Part shown: in pieces, positions 1 through 11,309 of the stretch
How the letters are laid out: each line of letters begins with the position of its first letter
Position numbering within the stretch: position 1 is the stretch's first letter
Assembly (NCBI GenBank): GCA_903813345.2
Contig: CAIIXF020000006.1
Location: 28,651,936-28,715,935, forward strand
DNA from: Owenia fusiformis
Lineage: Eukaryota; Annelida; Polychaeta; Sabellida; Oweniidae
DNA: 64,000 bases
Direction of reading: 5' to 3'
Program-made: the position numbers and the translations under genes
The notes under the pieces: generated by a model
Told to the model about the DNA's origin: nothing
What the model saw: the letters and a program-made list of their open reading frames with translations, nothing else
The model's database searches: none

Positions 1-446
1 AACTTCATCTGACAATTTTATTTTTGGTGTGTCTCATAACATGTAATGTCAATTGGCCCATTCTGTCCTACAATGGTATTGTGATTATTTGTGATGTTAT
101 AGTGAGCACATATGCAACATTTGTTTAGCAACAAACAACGAGTAACAAAACCAAACTTTTTCAGAAAAAATGCATGATTTCTGCATGCTTTAAAATAATT
201 AAAATAACAAGTTATTATGATATTTATATGTTATAATTTAATTGACCTGCCTACCCGTAGGCCTAATACAGGTTACCATGGCAACCTTATCTCATTGATA
301 ATTTAAGATATAGCTATAATATTTTAGCATTGTATGTGTAATTACATAATCTATATTTTCTGAAAAAATAAGAGGGATATGTGAAAAAATCACATAATGA
401 GAGCATTTTTATCAGAATATATGGATCGCCCCTTGTATACTGTATA

Positions 447-576
447 CAATTATTGACCTCTCCAGAGGTTTACTGTCAAAATTGTATCCCGAGATTGTAA
501 ACCGAGACCGTAGGTCGAGGTTTACAGTCGAGGGATATAATTTTGACAGTAAACCGAATGGAGAGGTCTATAATTG
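447..576. repeat. Hairpin (palindromic) element, copy 1
   Basis: Two imperfect arms of about 63 bases read as reverse complements around a GTA centre. They begin with CAATTATTGACCTCTCC and end with GGAGAGGTCTATAATTG. A related copy in the same orientation lies at 925-1096, so the two bracket the Crypton-like fragment between them. Confidence 0.75.
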
Positions 577-608
577 TTTTGTTAGTCCGAAGAATATCTT
601 AGATTTTT

Positions 609-866
609 CTAACCCTTGAAATTGATTTGAAGTTGGATCCAGACCCTCGAGACGTTCATGTTGTATTTCAGTATATCGGCAGTAAGTTCACTCAATGGAG
701 TCAAATTACTCTCCTGGGCGAAGTCCACTAAAAGCTTTGTACAAAGTTTTAGATTTTTCTTCGTATTTTGACTGTCTTTACTCTCTAAGAGACTAATAAT
801 ATCCTCATCTTCAACATTTTTGAAACGGCTAGTGGCGGCCATTTTATCGTCTGGTAATGACGTCAT
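609..866 (-). pseudogene. Fragment of a Crypton-type (DUF3504, tyrosine-recombinase-like) protein
   Basis: The 85-residue reading frame starts with RFKNVEDEDIISLLESKDS about 13 residues in and continues with TKKNLKLCTKLLVDFAQE and a PLSEL segment. This is the N-terminal pattern seen in KIAA1958/QRICH1-like and Crypton-derived DUF3504 proteins of marine invertebrates. Only the helical N-terminal part is present. The last 20 or so residues no longer fit the family, and the catalytic recombinase part is missing, so it is a relic or a lone exon. Family assignment is from recalled pattern, not a search. It is flanked on both sides by related hairpin elements. Confidence 0.5.
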
Positions 867-924
867 TTTAGTGGAATGCTGGGAATATTATTCACCGGCA
901 ATGCATTGCGCGGTGTACAGTATA

Positions 925-1096
925 CAATTGTTGATGTTGACCTCTCCAAAGGTCAACCGGCAAAATTGTATACCGAGACTGTAAACCGAGAAACTACTGT
1001 TGACAGAGACCGAAGGTCGAGGTCAACAGTAGTTTCAAGGTTTACAGTCGAGGTATATGATTTTGACGGTTGACCGAATGGAGAGGTCTACAATTG
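925..1096. repeat. Hairpin (palindromic) element, copy 2
   Basis: Arms from CAATTGTTGATGTTGACC to GGAGAGGTCTACAATTG fold back over about 80 bases. It shares arm sequence and orientation with the element at 447-576 and has extra internal sequence around a GACCGAAGGTC centre. Confidence 0.75.
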
Positions 1097-1449
1097 TTTT
1101 GTTCGTCAGAAGAAACTAATAATACACATATAGACGACAGTCATCAATCATGGCTTCATTTCACAATCTTCTCCCCGAACCCCGCCAGCAATAATCTTTT
1201 AAGAAAATCTGAAGACAGTTGAAGCTAAACTCTCTGTTTTCGGCACATAACTGCGTACTCATTAGTAAACTTTCAATGTTAATTTTGCGTTTCTATTTGT
1301 ATTTTTGCTATACTCGTCGTGTAGAAAAGTATCACTTTCATCAACGTTTACAAAATGTCCGTCTACCATGTTTTTTTCTGTCAGCATTGTGACGTCATAT
1401 TTCCCATAATTCACAAGTGTAGTACTTATAGGATATCCTATGATTTTGA

Positions 1450-1553
1450 GGAATATCATTTTTATCTACGAGGTGATATTGATATCTGCACGAGAGAGCG
1501 AAGCGAACGAGTGCATATATCAATATCACCGAGTAGATTAAAATGATATTCTG
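1450..1553. repeat. Hairpin repeat
   Basis: GAATATCATTTTTATCTACG and its approximate reverse complement near 1531-1551 form arms of about 40 bases. A purine-rich loop (GAGAGAGCGAAGCGAAC) separates them. No coding content. Confidence 0.65.
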
Positions 1554-1672
1554 AAAAAAATCATTGGATGTTCTTATTATCCTACAGTTACAAGGAGTGT
1601 ATTAAAGTTATAATATCATTGCAAAATGAATTCCATGCCAAATAGATTCAATTTGACGGGAAATCAACAAGC

Positions 1673-1767
1673 GGAGTATATCGTCACAATATCCTCCGCA
1701 TATTGGGTTTTCCGGAGTATATCGTCACGATATCCTCCGCCCGGAGTATATCGTTACGATATCCTCC
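1673..1767. repeat. Three tandem copies of a short palindrome
   Basis: GGAGTATATCGTCAC followed by GATATCCTCC occurs three times in 95 bases with small changes (CACAATATC, CACGATATC, TACGATATC). Each unit is nearly its own reverse complement. Confidence 0.7.
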
Positions 1768-1879
1768 GGATATTCATTTTGCCAATAAATATCAAATTTA
1801 TTTGTTAATGTTATTATACATTAAGTACACTAAGTGTAGGATAATGTAACATACGCGGTCAATAATATGATATCCCATG

Positions 1880-3536
1880 ATCACGGGGGATAAGCAAAAC
1901 GAGGGCGAAGCCACGGACTGCGACTCGCGTAATTCAAAACGAGATTACAACGCATTATAGCTGAACAATGGCGGTAAGTCCAAACTTAATTTGGAAGGCA
2001 TGTTAGGATTTGGGGTAGATTATTGGTTTGGATATTCTACAGAATAGCTAGTATGTTCCAGTCGGTGATCAACATATTCATACTCCACCTGCAATGGCAT
2101 TCTTGGTGCTCGGCTGTCCAATAGTTTAGCATGAAATCGAAATCTGCCACAAAAAATGTAATTTTGTCAATATTTGTCCATTATATACCGATTTAAACAA
2201 AGGAATCAGAAATGACATCGAATTTATATAATTATTCATGTTCTGTTGTTACAATTACATCTTCGTGTGATATTTGGTAAGCGGAAAACGTACAATTAAT
2301 TAGAAAATTGGAATTTTTGATAGTCGCAGTCCATCCATCTGCCCAACGCAGTCCGCGACTCAGTGTTGCTTTATATCTGAAGCTGAACGCAATCACAGCC
2401 AAAGGTAGATAGCACAATGTGTGTACAGGTGTGGCCGAAATGGAGCAACTTTGGACAAAATTGAATATAAAGGGCTATTTTAATAGACCTACATCGTGTC
2501 TCAATCCATTCTGCAAATATGTACAAGCTGTCAAATACAGCTGAAATCATGAATTTATGGTAGCTAGCAATATTGATGGACTGTTGGAAAGATCATCCAA
2601 AATTACATTAACTCACCAACTCTCCAATTATTTGATATTTTCCTGATATCTTAAATACTAGTTAATGTACCCTTCCCCAACAGCTTTTATTGCATCATCA
2701 AAAAGTTAATTGTTTCGCATTTCTACTTCTTATAAAAAGTCTCACCACTATCCAATTATCTATATATTTAACCCTATCCACAAATTGGTTTGTAATAAAC
2801 ATATTACGTTGTCATCTTGCGCTCGACTGTTCTGCCAAATACGCTATTGAATTGCCATATTTCTAGGTCTTAAACGATACAATATAGCAATTTGGGACAT
2901 TGATTCAGGTAATAGATATATGTTAATCAACGTAACTTTGAATGATAATCTGGATGCTGACTTTCTTTTCCTGAAACAATAATAGCGTAGGAATATAGTT
3001 TACACTTTCTTATTTATTTCGTGTTCGCGGCTGGACTGCGTTGCTTAGAATATCAATGGAGGCTGTGTTGCGTTGTTGAAATAGCTTTGTTTACTGGACT
3101 GCGTCCACTATGAATGCGCAGTTTGAATCTAATTTTCTCCTCATGAACACATTCTATTATCAAATCATTTTCACGAATTATACTCGGAGCCTCAACTAAC
3201 CTTTAGATATCAGAAACGTGTTAAAACTCCTTTCAAGTGTATAGTAAATTAAATAATATGCACATATTTTACAGGTAAAATCAGAACTTTGCTACTGTTT
3301 TAGCTTGATCTGGACAACTGCTTATTTTCTTATCTACAGACCAACAGTAGATACAGAGTAATATTTTGGTCACCGATTAGACACTACGATAGCATTTAAA
3401 ATTCCTGGATTTCTCTATTTTGTCGGAAGAAGCAGAAGGCACTGCCGGATGTCCCTCCATTTTGGCGCTGGGCTGCGGTGTAAAGTTACGCGAGTCGCAG
3501 TCCGTGGCTTCGCCCTCGTTTTGCTTATCCCCCGTG
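1880..3536. mobile_element. 1.66-kb element with ~57-bp terminal inverted repeats
   Basis: ATCACGGGGGATAAGCAAAA at the left end continues through GGCGAAGCCACGGACTGCGA. The right end (about 3485-3536) is the reverse complement with at most one or two mismatches over about 55 bases. The interior shows no transposase, so this is probably a non-autonomous DNA transposon. No clear target-site duplication was found. Confidence 0.7.
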
Positions 3537-3564
3537 ATGATGCACAAGTGAGGTACAGGCAAAA

Positions 3565-3685
3565 ATGTTGACCGCTAATAGACCAATCAGATGCGAGTAT
3601 TTACAGTGAGGTACTAACAATTAAAATTATTCACCGCTCGTTGACCAATCAAAATCGAGTATTTCAACTGAGGTACTAACAATAT
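3565..3685. repeat. Two-copy direct repeat just outside the TIR element
   Basis: Two units, each with GACCAATCA, then GCGAGTATTT or TCGAGTATTT, then TGAGGTACTAACAAT, sit about 65 bases apart. Each contains a CCAAT-like core. Confidence 0.55.
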
Positions 3686-3869
3686 CTATTATCCCCCTGT
3701 CAAAATTGCCCACAAATTGCAAAATTAGCCAAATAAGATTTCTGCGTATTCCTAACTATTCCAACCTGGAATTCCGTGTAAATAATCATATATCAGTTTG
3801 TCAACGTGACTTCAGCATTAAACGTTATATAAGAAGAGACAATTATCAAAAATAGTTTTGACACAACAT

Positions 3870-5385
3870 GCCCGTAGCCAGCTTTTTGTAAGGGGGGGGG
3901 GGGGGGGGGGGGGGGGCTCGAACCCCCCCGCAACCCCCCCCCCAAAAAAAAAATTCCCCATGCTAAACCAAGCCCCTTTGTATTGTAAAGGACAGTGGCA
4001 GATCCGGAAGCTAAGAAGGGGGGACCCACACTTCAAGTCAGGAAAAAATATCCGCGCTTGCGCGGAAAAACTTTTTAGGGCCCTTAAAACCAAAATTTGG
4101 ACCAACAATTAGAAAATCTATGGCACGTTTTTTGAAAATTTGGCCTAACATTGAAAAAATAAGGCCCAAAAAGGTCAAGTAATGCCCAAAAAGGACCAGT
4201 CAAGAGAAAAAATTTTAAAGCCCTAAAACCAAAATTTTGGCCAAAATTCTGAAAATTTATGGCCCGTTCTTTGAAAATTTGGCCTAAAATTGAAAAAAAT
4301 AAGGCCCTAAAAGGTCAAATTATGCCCAAAAGGCCCACTTAAGAGGCCCTACAATATTTTTGGGCCACCATTTTTTTCTGGGCCCATCCTTTGGCCGCGC
4401 AGAAAACCTTTTAGGGCCCTAGAACCAAAATTTAGAAAATTTATGGCACGTTTTTTGAAAATTTGGCATAAACTTGAAGGCCCAAAAAGGTCAAGTAAAG
4501 GCCAACTAAAGAGGCCCTACAATATTTTTGGCCCAACATTTTTTTCTAGGCCCATCCTAGGGCCGCGCGTAAAAATTTTTAGGGCCCTAAAACCAAAATT
4601 GGGGCCAAAATTTTGAAAATTAATAGCCCGTTTTTGAAAATGCCCAAAGAGGCCCACTAAAAAGGCCCTACAATATTTTTGGACCAACATTTTTTTCTGG
4701 GCCCATCCTATGGCCACGCGGAACTCCTTTTAGGGCCCTAGAACCAAAATTTGGGCCTATATTTTGAAGATTTATGGCCCGTTTTTTGAAATTTTAGCCT
4801 AAAATTGAAAAATAAGGCCCAAAAAGGTCAAATAAAGGCCAACTAAAGAGGTCCTACAATATTTTTGGTCCAACATTTTTTTTCTGGGCCCATCCTAGGG
4901 CCGCGCGTAAAATTTTTTATGGAAAAAATTTTAAAGCCCTAAAACCAAAATTGGGGCCAAAATTTGGAAAATTAATAGCCCGTTTTTGAAAATTTGGCCT
5001 GAAATTGAAAAAATAAGGCCCAAAAGGTCAAGTAATGCCCAAAAAGGCCCACTAAAGAGGCCCTACAATATGTTTGGGCCATCATTTCTTTCCGGGCCCA
5101 TCCTAGGGCTATGTTTAGCAAAACACAAAGGACGATCATAAAAAAGAGGGAAAGGGGCACAAATATGTCCATGAAAAAAATTGGGCCAACTTTTGAAAAA
5201 TAAAGCCCAAATTCGAAAAACAATGCACAGTAATGCCAGTTTTAAAATCTTAATTGCCCAGTGAATGTGGGGAAGAGCAAGTTTTTCTTCAAGGAAGCAA
5301 AAAGGTAGGTCCACATTTTTTTCAGGAGATATCAGGGGGGGGGGGCTCGTTCGAGCCCCCAGAGCCCCCCCCCCTGGCTACGGGC
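3870..5385. mobile_element. TIR element with G/C tracts and internal tandem repeats (CCCGTAGCCAG family)
   Basis: The left end reads GCCCGTAGCCAG followed by a run of about 28 G. The right end reads a C run followed by CTGGCTACGGGC. The interior holds six diverged units beginning near 4072, 4211, 4410, 4573, 4727 and 4929, with motifs such as GGGCCCTAAAACCAAAATT and TACAATATTTTTGG. Unit length varies from about 140 to 200 bases. There is no coding capacity; the reading frames across it are shadows of the homopolymers. Related copies lie at 13989-14220 and, degraded, at 62706-62867. Confidence 0.75.
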
Positions 5386-5446
5386 CTGCACAACAAGTAC
5401 ATACTAAAATTGGAACAAATTTGAAAAAAACAAAAATGTTGCTTAC

Positions 5447-5637
5447 TTTGTTGATATCAGCTTCTTGATTCGTTGCAATTCTATGTCCATCATTTGTACG
5501 AACTCTACTTCTTTTTTGGGTTGTTTTTCCTCTTTCATTTGCTTTATGTGTTTTTTCAGCAAGTTGTATTGAAAATACTCATACCCATATTTACTGTCAA
5601 TTCGAGCTAATTCAGTTAGCGTATTTCCAAACTTCAT
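5447..5637 (-). CDS. First coding exon of an SPX-domain protein (partial gene)
   Basis: The exon encodes 63 residues starting MKFGNTLTELARIDSKYGYE. The pattern MKFG..L, then a Y.YF.YN.LKKHIK helix, then FVQMMDIELQRIKKLI, matches the N-terminal start of SPX domains. These bind inositol polyphosphates in phosphate exporters, VTC-type and SPX-RING proteins. The ATG has A at -3. Translation runs to a splice donor (AAA|GTAAGC on the minus strand, GT at 5445-5446), so only the first part of the domain is here. No downstream exon was recognised between 1 and 5440, where the G-tract element starts 55 bases beyond the donor. Which SPX protein this is cannot be told from one exon. The family call rests on motif shape only. 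Confidence 0.6.
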
Positions 5638-5639
5638 CT

Positions 5640-6616
5640 TGGTCAGTTCAGAAAGAATGTCATCCGAATTTTATATTTGCTCTAAATATTTATGTTAACT
5701 AAGGCCAATGCCTTGTTCAGCGCAATCACCTGAGTCAACCTTAGGGTTTAAGTTAAGCCCAATATATACCTGGAGCGCAGAATATCAAGGTGAATGAAAA
5801 TTCCAAGGTTATACCTTTCCTATTATATTTCCTTCAATAATATTGAAAACATGTTTACGATTTAAGCAGGGGCGTAGCTATAAATATGAATCAGATAACG
5901 GCGACATCAAGGCGTAGTAAATCCAGACGAACACCAAATAACTGTTGGGCAAGACCTGCCCGAAATTATTTCATAGCCAAAAAGATAATGTGTTATCATA
6001 ACAAAATGAATATAAACGACTCATTGAGGTAATTCACTGTGTAATTTAATGACAATAGAAAATGATGCATATTTGGCCGTGTTTAATACCTGATAGGAGG
6101 AAATAGTTGGACTTATTTGAAGTCCATGGACCAACCAATTTTTGAATTTTATGTTTGATATTTCATTTTTCTTATTTGATTTTACACTTTTCTTTTTGAA
6201 GTTTCAAAGTTTTTGTCTAATTTTGTAATTCCTATTTACTAGATATTTAATATTACAAATGACCAATCAAAAGTATGAATTTTCAGATTCATATTTGAAC
6301 TAAAAATTAAAGATTAAAAATAAGAAATCCGATATCGTAAACATCAAACCACCAAAACAAAACACGTACAAAATCCACACTGATCCTAAATATAAATATT
6401 CCGTTTTTATATTCATAGAAGGCGACTGAGATGCATAATACAACACCTAACAATTATTCCCAAAACGTATTTGTAGCCCCTTCCTTACTGTCGACTAGAT
6501 TCCATTGGTCAATTCTCGCGAAAAATGTCGTATTTTTGATTTGTTAACTATCTGAAACCATATCCTTGAAATATGCTGATATTGTGTCTGTAAATTGCGT
6601 CGCTTATTTTAGCCGT
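5640..6616. other. Gene-free AT-rich stretch
   Basis: No exon, RNA gene or clear repeat was recognised. It may contain the SPX gene promoter, on the minus-strand upstream side. A GGGGCGTAGCTA motif near 5872 resembles the CCCGTAGCC family end but has no partner. Confidence 0.5.
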
Positions 6617-7492
6617 GACGTGTCGCAAAAAGGTGGCGCATTTGTTTTTTAAGGGTATCGCGTGAATGTAACTTTGATTCCCCGGATTATAAGATAGTAT
6701 TCTAATTAAAGTTATATATCATTTTAAAGCTGTTTCGATGAAGTTTTTAGATCAACTACACTCCGTTCACGATTCTTGCGCGTTCTTTTTTAAAAAAGAG
6801 TTTTTTACCAAAACATCTTGCAAATATCCCCTGTTGACACGTTACATTTTGAATTATTTTTCGTCTTTAAACGCTCATAACTCAAACAATATATGACTAT
6901 TATACTTATTTTTCGTCTTAATAAAGGTAGATGGAAGTTTTATTTCAAAGGATGATTTTTAGTAAGCTTCCCATATTGTGACGTCATAGGGTTTGAAAAA
7001 TAGAATCTGTTGACAGCGACCTTTTTTGCTCATTTTTTGTTACCTTCAACTTTTCAGGTGTACATGAGATCAATTTTTAATAAATCATACATGATTATTT
7101 TGCTCCTAAACTCGAGTTTATTAATAAATAGTTTATTTTGTTCGCAAGAGTATGTGTTTTCTGTTGTATGTGGAAAAGTGGAGGACGAAAGGTTTTCAAA
7201 ATTCATTAAAATAGGGCTAATTTACGCCATTCGCCTATTTTCAAGCACAGCAACACGTATATTTATTTCACCTAAAATATCAATTGATTCGTGTTTTATG
7301 ATGCTCCTATCCCATTGTTAATACTCATACGATATCAGAGTTATTCGCCTTAAATATTTTGAGATATAGAGGCAAATGTGGAGGACGAAAGGATTTCCAT
7401 ATGTGTACATTTTTCTCAATAAACGTCACATTCTGTGGTGTTAAAAAGCGAAAATGTGTAACAATGCGTGCGCGACCTTTTTGCGACACGTC
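6617..7492. mobile_element. Complete 876-bp TIR element (GACGTGTCGC family), copy 1
   Basis: Left end GACGTGTCGCAAAAAGGT plus GGCGC; right end GCGCG plus ACCTTTTTGCGACACGTC. The interior, including TTGACAGCGACC and GGAGGACGAAAGG, reappears in reverse orientation at 48421-49069 and 50681-50807. That lets the two copies be aligned and reveals insertions in copy 2. A 103-codon frame at 7010-7321 begins with TATFFAHFLL; it is not recognisable and copy 2 does not clearly preserve it. No target-site duplication is evident. Confidence 0.8.
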
Positions 7493-8255
7493 TGTATGTT
7501 CAGTATCTGTCAGTAAAGTCGGGAAGTAAACATGACGTTTGCTGAACAAGCAAAAGCCATTCTGAAGCTCAGACATACCACTTCAGCTACCAACATGTTA
7601 TCTGAATCAGATGTCTCTTTGAATTTCATCTTCTTCAGGAACTTCACAAACTTGGGACATTTGTAATATAAGAGTATTTCCTTTTCAGACGCTTTATCTA
7701 AATAAAAAACAATCATCGTCCGCATATTGGGACACCTTAGGTTCTTTGCCGTCTACATTTGATATATATTACCTGATATATCATCATTTTGCTGAATAAT
7801 TTGGTAAATTCATTACTACAAATCTTAATTATAAACGCGGAAACTAGGCAGCCTTGACGTCCTGGCCATTCTACGTTAATATTTCTTGACGACCATTCAT
7901 TTTGTTTACTGTAAAAAAGCGTGTCGAACAAAAGTTTTACAAAATTAATAATTTTACAAAATTAAATATTTGTCAATGTAACGTCCACTCTATACTCTCA
8001 CGCATGCATATGTAAATTTAATTGAATACATGTACCAAATACGGGATGGTCTAAAATAAAATGTCACGAATTCAAAAATAACTGTTCCGCCCCGTGCACT
8101 CATGATATTGTTGAGTAGAATATATTTCACACGCTAACAGTCCATAATTTATTTGGATATCCTGGATCTAAAACAGGTCTTCTGTGATCAATTATAGTGT
8201 AAGACGAGTTTCTTGAATTATTCAAATGTACTTTAATCATCTCTAAGATTCTACG
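7493..8255. other. Gene-free stretch
   Basis: Short frames on both strands show no recognisable domain or exon structure. No repeat boundaries were identified. Confidence 0.45.
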
Positions 8256-8261
8256 TAATAA

Positions 8262-8590
8262 TTAACCAATCAGAATCAATGTCGACATGACCTCTGTAAT
8301 CAAATGGTATAATTAGCCAATGGGAAACAATGTCGACATGACTTCTGTAATTAAATGGTATAATTAGCCAATGGGAGACAATGTCGACATGACTTCTGTA
8401 ATCAAATGGTATAATTAACCAATGAGAAACAATGTCGACATGACTATTGAAACAAATGGTATAATTAACCAATCAGAAACAATGTCGACATGACTTCTGT
8501 AACCAAATGGTATAATTAAGCAATGAGAATCAATGTCGACATGACTATTATCACAGTTTCAAATGGTATAATAAACCAATCAGGCTATGT
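8262..8590. repeat. 51-bp minisatellite with a CCAAT motif in each unit
   Basis: About six units of AATTA(A/G)CCAAT(C/G)(A/G)G, then AATGTCGACATGAC, then an AAATGGTAT end. Most are 51 bases long; one is 50 and the last is about 56. Because 51 is a multiple of three, the minus strand has a fake 17-residue-repeat frame (VDIVSHWLIIPF). The unit carries an inverted CCAAT-type box and a GTCGAC palindrome. Confidence 0.85.
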
Positions 8591-11133
8591 GAAATGATTT
8601 AACTCTACACCTCAATAAAGAAATTGTATTTTGCAACTAATATCAGTTATCAGTTCTGTATCATCAAAACTGACCTACATTTACCATTTCGTAATCACAT
8701 GGCCAACCAATCAAATTCAATCATCAAATGGAAGGTGGATTTCCTATCTACAATGTGAGCTAAATAAGGAAGTCTCAGGGTATTGGACTTCGTTTAATTA
8801 TGCCAACTATGACTTCGAACCCATGCTGAACAACCGAGTAATTACATACATTTGTTTTGGTGACCTTTTTGGCTCACTCTGTTTACTGTTTACAATCGAG
8901 CCTTCTCTGCACACTCAGTGTGCAAAGGGTGAATAAAATAACCTATTGGACGTCCTTCATGATCAAATATTTAAGAAACTTAAAATATTCAAAGTTCAAG
9001 AAATGTGGTTTTGTTTGACTACTCATGAAATATTTGTGGGATAATTTATGTGTATTTCCAAAATCCATGATATTTTTTATCAACTTATTCTTACGTTTAG
9101 CAATGTATAATAATCGATTTCGTATCAAAGGATCAAACGTTTAGCCTGAGTCCCAGGTTTTCAGCCGAATCTTTTAAAAAAGAAAATGAATAATTCTATC
9201 CCCTCTCTCCAACCTCTTCAAATACAGGTTTGTAGCCAAGATTTTTCAATAAAGTCCTATATATTTTGATTGATTTGTTAAAAATAAAAATTACAAAGAA
9301 TGACGTGAGCCCAAAATTGAAATAATTTTTATCGAGGGTATTCTGACAACTACTTGCCATGGCTTTCCAAGAGTCTTGAAAACCCATGCTTGATATGATA
9401 CTTCCTTTAAATCATAATGATGAAGCCCCGATACATCTAATAAAAGGGTGCAAGAAATCAAAATAAAGAAATTGTATTATGTAACTTATAACCTGTATAT
9501 CATGTTTTGATCAAGTTTATTTCGAAATATATATTGCTAAATCTAGATTATGATTAAAAGTTCGCTCTGCGTGACAAAAAAGTTTTTAATTTTTTTTTTA
9601 TATTTGTAAAGAAATAATTTGAAATAGATCAAAGAATTACAAATGATTTATAAAGATAGTTTCTTTGATAATTAATTGTGTTCTTAAATTCAACATTAAG
9701 TTTACTGCTTATAACTTGGGTTTGACATTGAATTTCAATTAAAAGTGTCAGGTATCATATGCATCTGTTACAGAATATTTTTTATCTACGAATCAAGCCA
9801 GTATAATACAGTAGTACATGTGATGCCTAGATCGTAATGTGAATAAAAATTGTTATTTGAAAGGCAGTAACCTTCTTTTGCATTATCACTGTCATGTGTT
9901 TGAATAAGCTATAAACATTCATAAACTTTGTTGCTTCTATTTACGTATTAGTCAAGGGAAAATCATGTATCATTAGATTTTCATGTTTTCGTTCAAAACA
10001 TGAATGCCATCCTAAATGATCTTTGTTTCACGCCTAGCAACTTCCGTGTATCTGTATCCCTCCCTTGTTTTCAATGAGAGGCCAAAGCCTCATCCTGAAT
10101 GTACGTCGATCAAATGACTTATAAATGGAGAATCAAAAAGAAATTTGAAAAATGACTGAACTTTTCCACGTTGAAATCGTTAATATCCCACAATGCAAAA
10201 TAGACAAACCTCTGTATGCAGCGTACAGCATAGTGCTTGTGGAGTTGATATTTTAGCTTAATAACAAGTGGCATCTCCAACTCCATATATGGGCAAAAAG
10301 GTGGAGTTAACAATAAGCAATGCAGGGATTGACACGATTGACACGAAGAAGTCTCGATGAATCTCGCTTAAACTCCGCCCCTTCTTCGTGAAAAATCACG
10401 TGAATTCCGGCTTTTGCTGGGACATATCCGGGCATCTCGGCTTCGAACCCAATCAGAAGTTTCAATTTTGACTGGCGCCGCATACATTATCTCAAGTCTC
10501 ACCCAATATTTTTATGTATACCTTAAATAATATTTTACATGTTCTATATAGCTTCAATTAAGGTGCGAAGTTAATATCTGCTAGTATTTGAAACAGGTTT
10601 AAAGTTACTAGATATAGTTGTCTCTGTGAATGTGCTGACTTTTGTTTTCTGAATATGTGATCAAGTGTGCATATAGAAAATGAAGCACTTGAACTTTTGG
10701 AACTCCAAGACAGGTTGGGTCATAGCATCCTTTCCACCACTCGAGAACACTCGGATAGTCATCTTCGACTTCCAAGGTGTTAGTAATGTAATTGTAATTG
10801 GAACAACGGAAACCTTGGGAATCAAGCTGTAGAAGGCTTTACTTCATAATGTGCCCCGTGGGTTTCCACACAGGACTCATATGTACGCCGTTTGGGCATA
10901 CCAGTATCAGTATAATTGGAAGCAAGGGAGCTGAACTAAAAAAGAATGGGAATGAAACAATGTCATTCAATCCTTTCTTGCACCATTCGACTACCAATCT
11001 GTATGCTTTCGAGCGTAGTAGCAGCATTCCCTGATGATTCTCTCGTACCTAAGTTATTTTAAGTCATAAATAGCGTTTGTCGAAGTTAGCTTGGATAGTG
11101 TGTTTGTATTCATGTTTTTCCTTTCTCAAATGT
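8591..11133. other. Gene-free region downstream of the insulin-like gene
   Basis: No recognised exon. A frame at 8631-8936 (101 residues) and an overlapping pair of frames around 10800-11030 have no family signature I can name. This stretch holds the 3' flank of the insulin-like gene, which is transcribed leftward and ends in coding terms at 11134. Confidence 0.45.
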
Positions 11134-11309
11134 TCAATCTTTGCAGTACTTTCTAAATTCTTTGAGTTTACACTGATTGTAGCAACATTCGCAGACTATA
11201 CCCGTCCTCGAGACGCGCTTGTGTAAAAACGTCTGAGCGTCCCTTTTACCCATAAGAAATCTTTTTGACGCCAGGATCTCAGAATAAGGTTTCGATAATA
11301 AATCATTTT
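11134..11309 (-). CDS. Insulin-like peptide precursor, exon 2 (C-peptide end and A chain)
   Basis: The exon starts after an acceptor (TAATTTCAG on the minus strand) in phase 1 and ends with TGA at 11134-11136. It encodes basic processing sites (GKR, HKR, VSR) followed by an A chain, GIVCECCYNQC then KLKEFRKYCKD. The CC-x3-C-x8-C spacing is exactly that of insulin A chains. The cysteine at residue 4 of the chain is extra, as in molluscan insulin-related peptides, where it pairs with an extra B-chain cysteine. With exon 1 at 17431-17674 the total is 420 bases (139 residues and a stop), in frame. The peptide would be a secreted hormone acting on an insulin-type receptor tyrosine kinase. Confidence 0.88.

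Noticed and set aside
3793-4112. Overlapping frames with poly-Pro or poly-Gly runs
   Set aside because: They are translations of the G/C homopolymer end of a transposon.
8251-8472. Repeat protein with 17-residue units
   Set aside because: Arises because the minisatellite unit is 51 bases; the nucleotide repeat continues past the stop.
8262-8590. CRISPR array
   Set aside because: Units are contiguous 51-bp repeats without unique spacers, and the genome is eukaryotic.
10798-11034. Overlapping frames on both strands near the insulin-like exon 2
   Set aside because: No recognised family, splice sites or codon bias; could not be supported.
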